The notes below the pieces were generated by a model. The model was not told where the DNA came from and ran no database searches. It worked only from the letters and a program-made list of their open reading frames with translations. Made by a program: the position numbers and the translations under genes. From Streptomyces sp. NBC_00250 (GTDB lineage Bacteria > Actinomycetota > Actinomycetes > Streptomycetales > Streptomycetaceae), in assembly GCF_036192275.1 (NCBI RefSeq), contig NZ_CP108088.1, positions 930,001-994,000 of the forward strand: a DNA stretch of 64,000 nt, written 5' to 3'. This document shows positions 52,674-61,769 of this stretch, one piece after another (position 1 is the stretch's first letter; each line of letters opens with the position of its first letter).

Positions 52674-53201
52674 TCAGGTCGGTGCAGCCGGCTCCTCAGG
52701 GATCACGAGGTGCACGAACGCCTGGTATCGCTCGCCCAGCCCCTTAATCACGGCGTGGTACTCGTCGTCGTCGGAGCTGATGTCGTGCCGGTCCATGACG
52801 ATCACGCCGTCCGCGAACCCGCCTCGGATCAGTCGTTCGGCTTCCCTCCAACCAGGGCGGTCCTGGGGCGGCGTGTAGACGCCACGGCCGGCATGCGCGC
52901 CGGGCAGGCGCATCGTGACCACGGGAACAGCCACGTCGTGGAGCCTTGCTCCCAGCTCGTACCCGCGCTGCTCAGCCTCGGCCTGGAGGGTGCTCCAGTC
53001 GTCGCCCGGGTCGGCGCCCCTGCCCAGTACCAAGCTGTAGGCCAGAACCCGAAGTGGACGACCGGCGGACTGACGGTTGCGTCTCTCAGCCGCCTCGCGC
53101 CGGAACTGCAGACGGAGCCGGGCGAGCCGGTCGCTGTACGACGACGGCTCCGGCGGGATCGGCGAAGCGATCACGTCATCGACACTTCTGGTTCTTCTCA
53201 T
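52674..53201 (-). CDS. Hypothetical protein with resolvase-like N-terminal fold (uncertain)
   Basis: 175 residues. RPLRVLAYSLVLGRGADPG, GRGVYTPPQDRPGWREAERLIRGGFADGVIVMDRHD vaguely follow serine-resolvase catalytic domains, with DGVIVMDRHD at the place of their D/R strand, but no catalytic Ser context is clear. A nuclease or regulator is equally possible. Divergent from the XRE-TPR gene across about 290 bp. Confidence 0.45.
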   Translation of the reverse strand: MRRTRSVDDVIASPIPPEPSSYSDRLARLRLQFRREAAERRNRQSAGRPLRVLAYSLVLGRGADPGDDWSTLQAEAEQRGYELGARLHDVAVPVVTMRLPGAHAGRGVYTPPQDRPGWREAERLIRGGFADGVIVMDRHDISSDDDEYHAVIKGLGERYQAFVHLVIPEEPAAPT

Positions 53202-53493
53202 AGGTCGCCTTCCTGGGATCGCGCTCAGTCCTCGCCGAACTCACTCCGACGACTGCGGTGAAGCGTTCGAATCGACGGCCGCTCCGTGAGCACTGACGTG
53301 AATCAGGGCTGTCCCACGGGTCGTTCGGATACCGTGTGACCAGCTCGTGGCAACGATGGAATCCGAGCGGGGCCGCGGGCGGGAGCCCCTGGATGGAGCC
53401 TCGCTCGTTGGCTCCGCAGGCCCCTTTCGACGAGAGCCGGTGCAGCCGGCTGCGACCATGGGGCGAGCCGACGTTGACGGTGAGGGGGAGCGC
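53202..53493. other. 292-bp divergent intergenic region
   Basis: Between the minus-strand hypothetical and the plus-strand XRE-TPR regulator; both promoters and a regulator-binding site probably lie here. No obvious palindrome is visible. Confidence 0.45.
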
Positions 53494-54921
53494 ATGGGGC
53501 AGCAGCCGAACCAGCTGACTCCGGATGCCGGCCCGTGGCATCGCTGGGGTTACGAACTCCGCCAGTTCCGCGAGGCTCGTGGGTTGTCACAACAGGCGCT
53601 CGCGCACCGGGCCTTGATCGACCGCTCGCATCTAGGGCGCTTCGAGCGTGCTGAGCGTCCCGTCCCCCGGCACGTAGCCGTCGTCCTCGACGAGGTGCTC
53701 GACGCCGCCGGCGCCCTGGTTCGGTGCTGGGACGAGGCGGAGCGCATGGCTCCCCAGGACGACTCCGGTGTCGTGTCCAGGGCCAGGACGACTGATCATG
53801 GGGCCAAAACACGGGACTATGGGGCCAGTGCCCCGGGAACACTGGCCGTGAGCGAGTTCGGGCAGGCAGGCTCTGGCGGAGACGACGAAGACACGGTCGT
53901 CGTCCCCGCCCGCATCCACGGAAGGATCCTCTTCGTGCCCGTGCCCCGCCGTGTTGTTCTCGCCTCCGGGCTCGCCGGCCTGGCTGCGACGGCCGTCCCG
54001 GCCACGACGGCAACGGCTGCCACCGAACTCGCCGACTTGGGATCCCCCTTCGAGCACTTCGCGCAGCTCCGCCGGGTGATGATCCAGGCAGACAACCTGA
54101 TCGGCCCCCGGCACGTGCTGCCCGCGCTCCAGCAGCACCTCGTCTCCCTGGCCGTTAGGCGCCGAGCGGCCCGTGGCGCCGACGCCGTCGCATTCCTCGC
54201 CCTGGAGACGCGATACGAGGAACTGGCGGGCTGGTTCGCCCAGGACATAGGCGATGAGCGCGCCGCCCGCGGCCATACCGCGAAGGCACTCGACGCCTCC
54301 CACATCGCCGGAGACTCCGACCTCACCGCGTACATCCTCGGGCGCAAGGCACAGCTCGCGGTCGACACCGGACATCCCTCCGACGCCCTCGGCCTCGCCA
54401 CCGCTGCCCGGCGCACCGCCCGGGCCGGAAGTCGTCTCGAAGTGATCGCCATCCTGCACGAGGCCCATGCCCACGCCGTGCTGGGTGAAGGCGACGAAGC
54501 CCGCAGGGCCTACGACTCCGCACTCACCCTCCTCGGTAGCGCGGACACCGACGGCGTTTGGGGCTCCTGGCTCGACACCGCCTATGTCAACACCGCCCGC
54601 GCACGCTCCCTCGCCGCACTCGGCGAATACGAGCAGGCCGCAGCCGGCTTCGACAGCGCCATCGCGGCGCTTCCCCCCTCCTATCGCCGGGATCGCGGTG
54701 TCTACCTCGCCCGCGCAGCACGTGCCCATGCGGGCACAGGCAATATGCCCCTGGCTGCCCGTATCGGCGCGCAGGCCGTGGGGATTGCCGCCGAGACCGG
54801 GTCCGCACGGATCATCGGCCAGCTCGACCGGCTCGACCGGATGCTCGCCCCCGCAGCTGCGGAGGACGGCGTCGCGGAGTTCCGCGCCGCGCTCGATCGC
54901 ATCGTCCTGCATCCCGCCTGA
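53494..54921 (+). CDS. XRE-family regulator with TPR-like C-terminal domain
   Basis: 475 residues. N-terminal HTH (about 15-70: ELRQFREARGLSQQALAHRALIDRSHLGRFERAERPVP). Central region has a hydrophobic stretch (VPRRVVLASGLAGLAATAV). The C-terminal half (about 215-460) is TPR-like (AVAFLALETRYEELAGWFAQ, YDSALTLLGS, AAAGFDSAIAAL). Such proteins control antibiotic and morphogenesis genes in Streptomyces. ATG 53494 has GAGGGGGAG directly upstream. Confidence 0.8.
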   Translation: MGQQPNQLTPDAGPWHRWGYELRQFREARGLSQQALAHRALIDRSHLGRFERAERPVPRHVAVVLDEVLDAAGALVRCWDEAERMAPQDDSGVVSRARTTDHGAKTRDYGASAPGTLAVSEFGQAGSGGDDEDTVVVPARIHGRILFVPVPRRVVLASGLAGLAATAVPATTATAATELADLGSPFEHFAQLRRVMIQADNLIGPRHVLPALQQHLVSLAVRRRAARGADAVAFLALETRYEELAGWFAQDIGDERAARGHTAKALDASHIAGDSDLTAYILGRKAQLAVDTGHPSDALGLATAARRTARAGSRLEVIAILHEAHAHAVLGEGDEARRAYDSALTLLGSADTDGVWGSWLDTAYVNTARARSLAALGEYEQAAAGFDSAIAALPPSYRRDRGVYLARAARAHAGTGNMPLAARIGAQAVGIAAETGSARIIGQLDRLDRMLAPAAAEDGVAEFRAALDRIVLHPA

Positions 54922-54950
54922 CCCAACCGCACACACCCTCTGGAGATCGC

Positions 54951-55649
54951 GTGCCCCGCCCGTACGTACTGCTGTCCGCAGCCGTGTCGCTCGACGGCCA
55001 CCTCGACACCCGTCCGGGCGAGGACCGGCTCCTGCTGTCCAACAAGGAGGACTTCGACCGCGTCGACTCCGTACGGGCAAGCGCCGACGCGATCCTCGTC
55101 GGCGCCGGGACACTCCGTGCCGACAACCCCCGCCTCCTCGTCAACTCGGCAGAGCACAGGACGGCACGGATCGCAGCAGGCAAGCCGGAGTACCCGCTCA
55201 AGGTCACCATCACCGGCACCGGTGATCTCGACCCCGACTGGAAGTTCTGGCACCACGGCGGGGACAAGCTCGTCCTGGCCGTCGGCGACGCAGCCGCCGC
55301 GAAGGCCCGCGCCAACCTCGGCGACCTGGCAACCGTACAGAGCGTCCCCGTCGAGGCCGTGTGGCCGACCGCGCTCGACCTCCTCGGCGACGAGTACGCC
55401 GTCGAACGGCTCATGGTCGAAGGCGGCGGCACCATCCACACGCAGCTCCTGGAGGCAGAGCTCGCCGACGAGCTGCAGCTCGTCATCGCCCCGCTTCTGG
55501 TCGGCCAGCCCGATGCGGTACGGATGCTCAGTCCGGCGCACTACCCCGGCGGCCCCGCAGCCCGTCTCCGCCTCCTCGAGACCCGCCAGATCGGCGATGT
55601 GGTACTCCTGAGGTACGCCCCCAAGGACACCTCGACGGAGCCCCGATGA
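54951..55649 (+). CDS. RibD C-terminal-like reductase
   Basis: 232 residues. PYVLLSAAVSLDGHLDTR, VDSVRASADAILVGAGTLRADNP, VEGGGTIHTQLL are signatures of RibD reductase/dihydrofolate-reductase-like enzymes acting on ribosylamino-pyrimidines with NADPH. It is encoded separately from, and before, its natural deaminase partner, the reverse of the usual deaminase-reductase fusion. The stop overlaps the next ATG. Confidence 0.85.
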   Translation: MPRPYVLLSAAVSLDGHLDTRPGEDRLLLSNKEDFDRVDSVRASADAILVGAGTLRADNPRLLVNSAEHRTARIAAGKPEYPLKVTITGTGDLDPDWKFWHHGGDKLVLAVGDAAAAKARANLGDLATVQSVPVEAVWPTALDLLGDEYAVERLMVEGGGTIHTQLLEAELADELQLVIAPLLVGQPDAVRMLSPAHYPGGPAARLRLLETRQIGDVVLLRYAPKDTSTEPR

Positions 55650-56137
55650 GCACCACCCCCTCCCCCACTGCCCCAGGCACCGGCCACGAGCCCAACACCG
55701 CGGACCGGAACTGGATCACCCTCGCCTGCAGGCTGGCCGCCCTCTGCCCACCCTCGACGACCGCCTTCAGCGTGGGAGCCGTCATCGTCGCGGCCGATGG
55801 GAGCGAACTCGCCCGCGGATACTCCCGCGAGAACGACCCCCACGACCACGCTGAGGAAGGCGCCCTCGCCAAGCTCCCCATCGGGGACCCCCGGCTCGCC
55901 ACCGCCACGATCTACAGCTCCCTGGAGCCCTGCGCCAAACGAGCCTCCCGCCCCCGCCCCTGCACCCGGCTCATCCAGGACGCCGGCCTCCGCCGCGTCG
56001 TCACCGCCTGGACCGAACCCGACACCTTCGTCGCCGACGCCAACGGCACCGGGATCCTCGAAGACGCCGGCGTCACGGTCGTCGTACTGCCCGAATACGG
56101 GAGTGTCGCGCAGGCACCCAACCTGCACCTGCTCTAG
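55646..56137 (+). CDS. Cytidine/RibD-type deaminase
   Basis: 163 residues. Zinc ligands HAEEGAL and EPCAKRASRPRPC, flanked by FSVGAVIVAADGSELARGYS and ATIYSSLEP. The wide Cys spacing is like RibD rather than cytidine deaminase. Coupled to the reductase. Its stop TAG forms part of CTAG next to the IS5 element. Together the two could perform the two RibD steps or act in a nucleoside natural-product pathway. Confidence 0.85.
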   Translation: MSTTPSPTAPGTGHEPNTADRNWITLACRLAALCPPSTTAFSVGAVIVAADGSELARGYSRENDPHDHAEEGALAKLPIGDPRLATATIYSSLEPCAKRASRPRPCTRLIQDAGLRRVVTAWTEPDTFVADANGTGILEDAGVTVVVLPEYGSVAQAPNLHLL

Positions 56138-57001
56138 GGGGTGTCTTGCCGATCATCGGATCGTTGGTCCGGTCGTGAGGGATGGGGAGATTTCTGACGC
56201 TGCGTGGGCGGTGATCGAACCACTGCTGCCGCCCGTCGGTCGGGCTCGTGGCCGGTGGCGGGACCACCGCCAGGTCCTCGAGGGCATCGTGTTCAAGTTC
56301 CGCACCGGGCTGCCCTGGAGGGACCTGCCCGAGCGGTTCGGCCCCTGGCAGACCGTCCACGGACGGTTCGCCCGCTGGGCCGTCGACGGCACCTTCGACC
56401 GCCTCCTTGCCGCGGCCCAGTCCCGGGCGGAGGTGGACTGGCTGGTCGCGATCGATTCCACGATCGTGCGGGCCCACCAGCACACGGCCGCCAAAGGGGG
56501 CTCGAAGAACGCGGGCTCGGACGCTCCCGCGGCGGGCTGACCAGCAAGATCCACCTGGCCTGCGACGGCCGAGGCCGGCCTTTGGCCTTCCTGGTCACCG
56601 CGGGCAACCGCAACGACTGCACTCAGGCCGAGGCCGTCATCGGTCTCATTCGCGTGCCCCGGCCGGGTCCGGGCAGACCCAGGACCCGGCCCGACCGCGT
56701 GGTCGGCGACAAGGGATACTCGGCCCGCACCTTCCGCGCCTATCTCCGCCGGCGCGGGATCAAGGCCACGATTCCCGAGCGCGTCGACCAGCTCGCGGGA
56801 CGCAAACGGCGTCGTGAACGGCCCTGCGGATTCGACAAGAGCGCCTACCGGCGCCGCAACGTCGTCGAACGCTGCTTCCACCGCCTCAAGCAATGGCGCG
56901 GCATCGCCACCCGTTACGACAAGCGTCCCGACCGCTACCTCGCTGCCGTCACCCTCGCCAGCACCCTCATCTGGCTCGACACATGATCGACAAGACGCTC
57001 C
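56138..57001 (+). mobile_element. IS5-family insertion sequence (IS427-like)
   Basis: About 864 bp with imperfect 19-bp end repeats (left GGGGTGTCTTGCCGATCAT, right complement of GGAGCGTCTTGTCGATCAT; three mismatches), flanked by CTAG at 56134-56137 and 57002-57005. Carries a two-frame transposase. Confidence 0.8.
56175..56986 (+). CDS. IS5-family transposase, two overlapping frames
   Basis: First frame 56175-56540 (SDAAWAVIEPLLPP, VFKFRTGLPWRDLPERFG, first Asp in AIDSTIVRAHQHT). The second frame, one base back, continues from about 56500 to 56986 (LTSKIHLACDGRGRPLAFLVTAGNRND, VGDKGYSARTF with the second Asp, CFHRLKQWRGIATRYDK with the Glu). The overlap and -1 shift are normal for this IS group, where programmed frameshifting makes the full enzyme. 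Confidence 0.82.
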
Positions 57002-57005
57002 CTAG

Positions 57006-57411
57006 GGCCGGATCGGGCAACGTTTGCCCTGTTGTGATGTGATGCGCCGTCCGGGTGCTGTGCCTAGCGGCTGTGACTGGGCGCCGAACTTGGCCCGTCT
57101 GGCCAGGAACGGCGCTCAGATCATCGGCAGCTCAAGCAGGGGGTGGTGGTGAGTTGCTCGTAACAGCGCCACATCGTCCCCGCCAAGGATCAAAGCACCG
57201 AGGAGGTTGCGGAGATCCTCACCAAGGTCGCGGCGGCTCAGCACTCAAGGTGTACTCCAACTGTCAGAGGCCGCCTATGTGGCGGCCAGCTTGGTGATCA
57301 AACGCTGCCCAAACCCAGCCCTGGGGGCCGCCCCGTCTGATGCAGACGGGGCGGGACGAGTTACGGGAGGCGGCCGGCACGGTCGTGTCTACTTCGGGTC
57401 GCGGTTGAACT
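57006..57411. other. 406-bp region with no clear gene
   Basis: Follows the IS5 element. Frames are short and unconvincing, and its composition is mixed. Probably degraded sequence preceding the truncated slipin; the missing N-terminus of that gene may have been lost here. Confidence 0.45.
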
Positions 57412-58242
57412 GTGCCGTCGACCGACGCAGGAGGGCATCACCCGGACAACGTCTCGGTCAAGGTCGACGCGGTCGTCTACTTCCGGGTCGTCGATCCGGC
57501 ACAGGCCACGATCGAGGTACAGGACTACGTCTTCGCCGTCGGCCAGGTCGCGCAGTCCTCCCTCCGCTCGATCATCGGCAAGAGCGACTTGGACGACCTT
57601 CTCTCCGACCGCGAACGGCTTCACGAGGGCCTCGCGTTGATGATCGACAGCCCGGCGGCCGGCTGGGGCGTCCACATCGACCGGGTCGAGATCAAGGACG
57701 TACAGCTGCCGGAGTCACTCAAGCGATCGATGTCCCGGCAGGCCGAGGCGGAGCGCGAGCGGCGGGCCCGAGTGATCACCGCGGACGGTGAGTTCCAGGC
57801 CGCTCAGCAGCTGGCGAACGCGTCGCGGATCATGGCCGACACCCCGGAGGCCATGCAACTGCGCCTGCTGCAGACAGTCGTCGAGGTCGCCGCGGAGAAG
57901 AACTCCACGCTCGTCATGCCCTTCCCGGTGGAACTTCTCCGCTACTTCGACCGCGCCGCCCGCCAGTTCGTCAAGGAGGACGCACCGGAGAAGCACGTGG
58001 AGCCCGGCGAGCCAGGCGCCGGGCCGTTCGCGTCCGGCGCGGCGCGGGGCGGCGGACAGGAACGGCATCAGGGCCAGGGCGACGGCTGCGAGGACGATGC
58101 CGACCGTGGAGTGCCCGGCCTCGCCTGCCCGGACAAGGGCCCGCACGGCAGCGCCCGGGACCAGGCCCACCCCGCTTCCGAGCCGGGTCTCCACGCCGCC
58201 CGCATGCGCGGCACGACGATGTGCGGTACTCCTCGGGGGTGA
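57412..58242 (+). pseudogene. N-terminally truncated SPFH/slipin (band 7) gene
   Basis: Residues from DNVSVKVDAVVYFRVVDP through LRSIIGKSDLDDLLSDRERL, GWGVHIDRVEIKDVQLP, KRSMSRQAEAERERRARVI and NSTLVMPFPVELLRYF are a good slipin. Its N-terminal membrane segment is absent. The usual preceding TQEGITR is found in another frame just upstream (57425-57445), so one base is missing there. The sequence after about residue 195 is non-homologous and may be an incorrect frame. Confidence 0.65.
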
Positions 58243-58322
58243 GGGACGTGAGCGTCGGCCGTGGGCTGCCGATGTCCACCCGTCCGTCCATCCCGGAGTC
58301 GTACGAGACGGAAGCAGTCGCC

Positions 58323-58523
58323 ATGGAGCCATTCGTCACGGTCGGCCTCGACGGCTCACCCGAAAGCATGGCCGCCGCTCGCCGGTCCCCCGACCAGGAG
58401 CTCCACCCGGGCCTCGTGATCGCCGGCAACCCGGTTGCCGACGACACCCGGCACGCCCCGCTCAAGGCGGCCTCGGAGTTCGCGCCGACAGTGCTCGGTT
58501 CATTCAGCCGTCCCCATGGCTGA
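58323..58523 (+). pseudogene. Universal stress protein remnant
   Basis: The first about 20 codons (MEPFVTVGLDGSPESMAAAR) are the N-terminus of a UspA-type protein; after that the similarity ends and the frame stops early. Likely left by an internal deletion. A USP is expected in this kind of dormancy cluster. Confidence 0.5.
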
Positions 58524-60102
58524 GTCGAACCGCCTCGGGGAGGCGATCACGTCAGCGCGTCAGGACGACGCGTCCGTGCTACGGACCGCCGCCTCCGGCA
58601 CCGGCGCCGGCTCGCTTCCGCGGGCGGAGGTGTACGAGACCCACACCGCGGTGGTGTTCTTCGTCGGCGAGCGGGCCTACAAGCTCAAGAAGCCGGTGGA
58701 CCTGACGTTCCTGGACTACACCACCGTTGAGGCGCGGCGGGTGGCGTGCGAGCGGGAGGTCGCTCCCAACCGTCGCTTCGCCCCCGACGTCTACCTGGGC
58801 GTGGGCGAGTTGAGTGTCCCGCACGCGGCATCACCCGAACCTCTCGTGGTGATGCGCCGCATGCCGGCGGAGCGCCGCCTGGCCCGGCTCGTACGGGAGG
58901 GTGCTGTTGTCGAGGATGCGCTGCGGGCCGTCGCCCGGCTGCTCGCCACGCACCACGCGAAGGCGGTCCGCACTCCGGACGTGGACGCGCAGGGCACGCG
59001 GGACGCATTGTCCTCCCGCTGGGAGGCGAGCTTCGCACAGGTCCGAGCGCTCGATGCGGATGGCCACGCGCCCGAGGGCGTGGAGGAGATCGAGGAACTG
59101 GTCCGCCGCTACCTCGCCGGCCGCGAGTCGTTGTTCGACATGCGCATCGAAGAGGGCCGGATCGTCGACGGACACGGCGACCTACTCGCCGACGACATCT
59201 TCTGCCTCGACGACGGCCCCCGGGTGCTGGACTGCCTGGAGTTCGACGACCACCTCCGCTACCTCGACGCCCTCGACGACGCCGCCTTCCTCGCCATGGA
59301 CCTCGAACAGCTCGACGCACCAGAAGCCGCGGCATTCTTCCTCGCCCGCTACAGCGAGTACTCCGGGGACCCCTCACCCCCCTCACTGCACCACCACTAC
59401 GTCGCCTACCGCGCCTTCGTCCGCGCCAAGGTGGCCTTGATCCAAGCAGGCCAAGGCGCGCCCGGTGCCGCCCCAGCCGCACAGCACCTCATCACGACGA
59501 CTCTGCGTCACCTGCGGGCCTCCGTCATCAGCCTCACGCTCGTGGGAGGGCTCCCCGGCAGCGGCAAATCCACGCTCTCCGGCGCGCTGGCCGACCGCTT
59601 GGGCGTCACCCTGCTCAGCAGCGACCGTCTCCGCAAGGAACTCGCGGGCATCCCTGTCGACCGGCCCGCTCCCGCTCCGTACGGCGAGGGCCTCTACACA
59701 CCCGAATGGAGCGACCACACCTACGCGGCCCTGCTCGAGCGCGCATCCACCCTGCTGTCCCGTGGCGAATCCGTCGTCCTGGACGCCAGCTGGTCGGACG
59801 GGAGGCAGCGCGAAGCCGCCCGGCTCGTGGCCGAACGAACGAGCGCCGACCTCGTAGCCCTGCACTGCCAGGTCCCGTACGACACGACGGCAGCCCGCCT
59901 CGGCACACGGGCCGCCGGACCGTCAGACGCCGAGCTCGGCGTAGCCACCGCCATGGCCGAGCGGGAGCCGCCCTGGGCAGAGGCTGTCGCGATCGACACG
60001 AGCGGTCCCCTGGAGGCCGCTGTCGCCCAAGCGCTGTCGGCGGTACGCCCTTTCGGCTCCAGCCCCTTGGTCTTCCGGCGGCCTTACATGACGGCGGACT
60101 AG
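58516..60102 (+). CDS. Fusion of APH-like kinase and P-loop kinase (AAA)
   Basis: 528 residues. The N-terminal APH-like half shows YETHTAVVFFVGERAYKLKKPV, the catalytic DGHGDLLADDIF and LDCLEFDD. The C-terminal P-loop half shows GLPGSGKS (345-352), LLSSDRLRKELAG and VVLDASW, like zeta-toxin/gluconate kinases. This two-domain family is frequent near DosR-like regulators in actinobacteria. Confidence 0.85.
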   Translation: MAESNRLGEAITSARQDDASVLRTAASGTGAGSLPRAEVYETHTAVVFFVGERAYKLKKPVDLTFLDYTTVEARRVACEREVAPNRRFAPDVYLGVGELSVPHAASPEPLVVMRRMPAERRLARLVREGAVVEDALRAVARLLATHHAKAVRTPDVDAQGTRDALSSRWEASFAQVRALDADGHAPEGVEEIEELVRRYLAGRESLFDMRIEEGRIVDGHGDLLADDIFCLDDGPRVLDCLEFDDHLRYLDALDDAAFLAMDLEQLDAPEAAAFFLARYSEYSGDPSPPSLHHHYVAYRAFVRAKVALIQAGQGAPGAAPAAQHLITTTLRHLRASVISLTLVGGLPGSGKSTLSGALADRLGVTLLSSDRLRKELAGIPVDRPAPAPYGEGLYTPEWSDHTYAALLERASTLLSRGESVVLDASWSDGRQREAARLVAERTSADLVALHCQVPYDTTAARLGTRAAGPSDAELGVATAMAEREPPWAEAVAIDTSGPLEAAVAQALSAVRPFGSSPLVFRRPYMTAD

Positions 60103-60203
60103 GACGACGCGGATGCGGCCGTCCACGACCAGGCCCACGCCACGACTCACCCATCGCCCGGGAACATCCCCCGTCCCCCACCCCCGAAGGAAGGCGAACC
60201 CTG

Positions 60204-60398
60204 ATGACCGAGAACATCGCCCCGAACGATCATGAGAAGCTGCGTACCGTGGAGGCCCAAGTGCAGGTCCTGGCGCAGGCCGTCAGAGCTCTGGCCGCAG
60301 GGCTGGAGGAGATCCCCTCGGAGGACACCGACAGGGAGAAGCAGGCGGCTCGCGGAGCCCGGCTGGGGCACGAACTCCTGCTGTCCCAGGGATTGTAG
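60204..60398 (+). CDS. Small helical protein
   Basis: 64 residues, helical and acidic (KLRTVEAQVQVLAQAVRALAAGLEEIPSED). ATG 60204 follows AAGGAAGG. Located between the kinase and the CBS gene; function unknown. Confidence 0.55.
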   Translation: MTENIAPNDHEKLRTVEAQVQVLAQAVRALAAGLEEIPSEDTDREKQAARGARLGHELLLSQGL

Positions 60399-60408
60399 GA
60401 GCCGGCCG

Positions 60409-60866
60409 ATGACGGTATCCGAGGCGATGAGCCATCCGGCGGTGTCCGTACCGACAGGAACACCGCTGCGTCATGTGGCCCGTGAGATGGCCGAGTACGG
60501 AGTCGGCTCCGTACTGGTGACCGAGGGCGGGACCCTCCGCGGCATCGTCACCGACCGCGACCTCGCGCTGGGTGCCGTCGCCGGGGGCCTGGACGCGAAC
60601 GACGCGGTGGATTCGCTGATGACCTCGCCCGTCGTCACCGTAAGCGTCACGGACGACATCCACGCGGCCTACCGGACCTTCCGAGGATCCGGGTTCCGGC
60701 GTCTGCCCGTACTCGACGGTCAGCGGGTCGTGGGCATGCTGACCGTCGACGACATGCTCATCGACGTGTTCCAGCGGCGGCCGACCTGTTGGGCCCGGTC
60801 GCCTGGAGCATCCTCGAGGAACCCCCCGGGCCGCCCTCCGCGGGCAGCCGTTCACGCGGGGCATGA
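60409..60866 (+). CDS. CBS-domain protein with probable 3' frameshift
   Basis: Two CBS motifs: VSEAMSHPAVSVPTGTPLRHVAREMAEYGVGSVLV and VDSLMTSPVVTVSVTDDIHAAYRTFRGSGFRRLPVLD. The annotated frame runs on to 61089 as Arg/Pro-rich text after about 60775. A shift of one base near CAGCGGCGGCC gives a more natural end (DLLGPVAWSILEEPPG, stop 60864-60866). Probably an adenosyl-nucleotide sensor. Confidence 0.6.
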
Positions 60867-61283
60867 CAGCGGGCGCCCAGCGGCCGGACCAAGCGGCCGT
60901 CGACCATGCACCGGCCGGCCCGTGCAGGACGGCAGACACCACCCGATGCGGCTGCTGCGCGGCACCGAATTGAGCACCGGCCGCGATCTGAGACTGACCC
61001 AGCATGTTCATCGACGCCTTCGACCGCTGCGTGACCTTGGAGCACTCCCCCACACGTCAACGTTGTCGGCCACGCCACCACCCGACTGATCGACAAGCGC
61101 CCGGGCATCGGCGCCGGCCTCGACGACCGCGCCACCCGAGTGCGTCGGCTTCGGTGTACGGCATCAGATCGACAGCCGCAGAAGCTCCCACGCCACGAGG
61201 TACGAAGAGGGGGCCATCCGGCCCTCCCTCTCCCCGTGAAGTGGAGCGGAAACTGGATGCGGACACCGACGAGGAGGTCCCCG
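60867..61283. other. 417-bp region with no convincing gene
   Basis: Between the CBS and cNMP-binding genes. Several short frames exist, none with recognisable motifs. May contain the decayed C-terminus of another stress protein. Confidence 0.4.
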
Positions 61284-61742
61284 ATGAGCTCTCTTCCTTC
61301 CCCTCGGCTCACGACAGCTCTGTCCGCCGACCAACAAGAACGGCTGATGGCATGCGGCCGCCCGGTGGACCTCCCTGAAGGCACCCGGCTGTTCGAGGAG
61401 GGCGATCCCGCCCGGCGCTTCTGGATCCTTCGGACGGGCACGGTCACCTTGGACTTCGCCGTGCCTGGCACACAGCCGGCGGTGATCGACACCGTGAATG
61501 CGGGTGAGCTGCTCGGATGGTCGTGGCTGTTCGCCCCGTATCGCTGGCACTTCGGGGCGGAGGCCATGACGCGTGTGCGGGCGTACGAGTTCGATGCACT
61601 GACCGTGCGCATGATGATGGACGCCGACCCTGCTCTCGGCTCCGCCCTCGGGCATCTCGTCGGGCAGACGCTCGCTCGTCGCCTCGTCTCCGCCCGAGTA
61701 CGACTGCTCGATCTGTACGCCCCGCACGGCAGCGGCCTGTAG
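61284..61742 (+). CDS. Cyclic-nucleotide-binding-domain protein
   Basis: 152 residues: LPEGTRLFEEGDPARRFWILRTGTVTLDF, NAGELLGWSWLFAPYRW form a CNB domain like Crp, but no DNA-binding HTH follows. ATG 61284 has GAGGAGG upstream. Probably a ligand-sensing partner in the stress cluster. Confidence 0.8.
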   Translation: MSSLPSPRLTTALSADQQERLMACGRPVDLPEGTRLFEEGDPARRFWILRTGTVTLDFAVPGTQPAVIDTVNAGELLGWSWLFAPYRWHFGAEAMTRVRAYEFDALTVRMMMDADPALGSALGHLVGQTLARRLVSARVRLLDLYAPHGSGL

Positions 61743-61769
61743 ACCCTCGCCCACCTCCCGGAGAACGTC

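Noticed and set aside
56500..56545. Frame change in the IS5 transposase as an inactivating mutation
   Set aside because: Two overlapping frames joined by a -1 shift are normal in this IS group, so programmed frameshifting is more likely.
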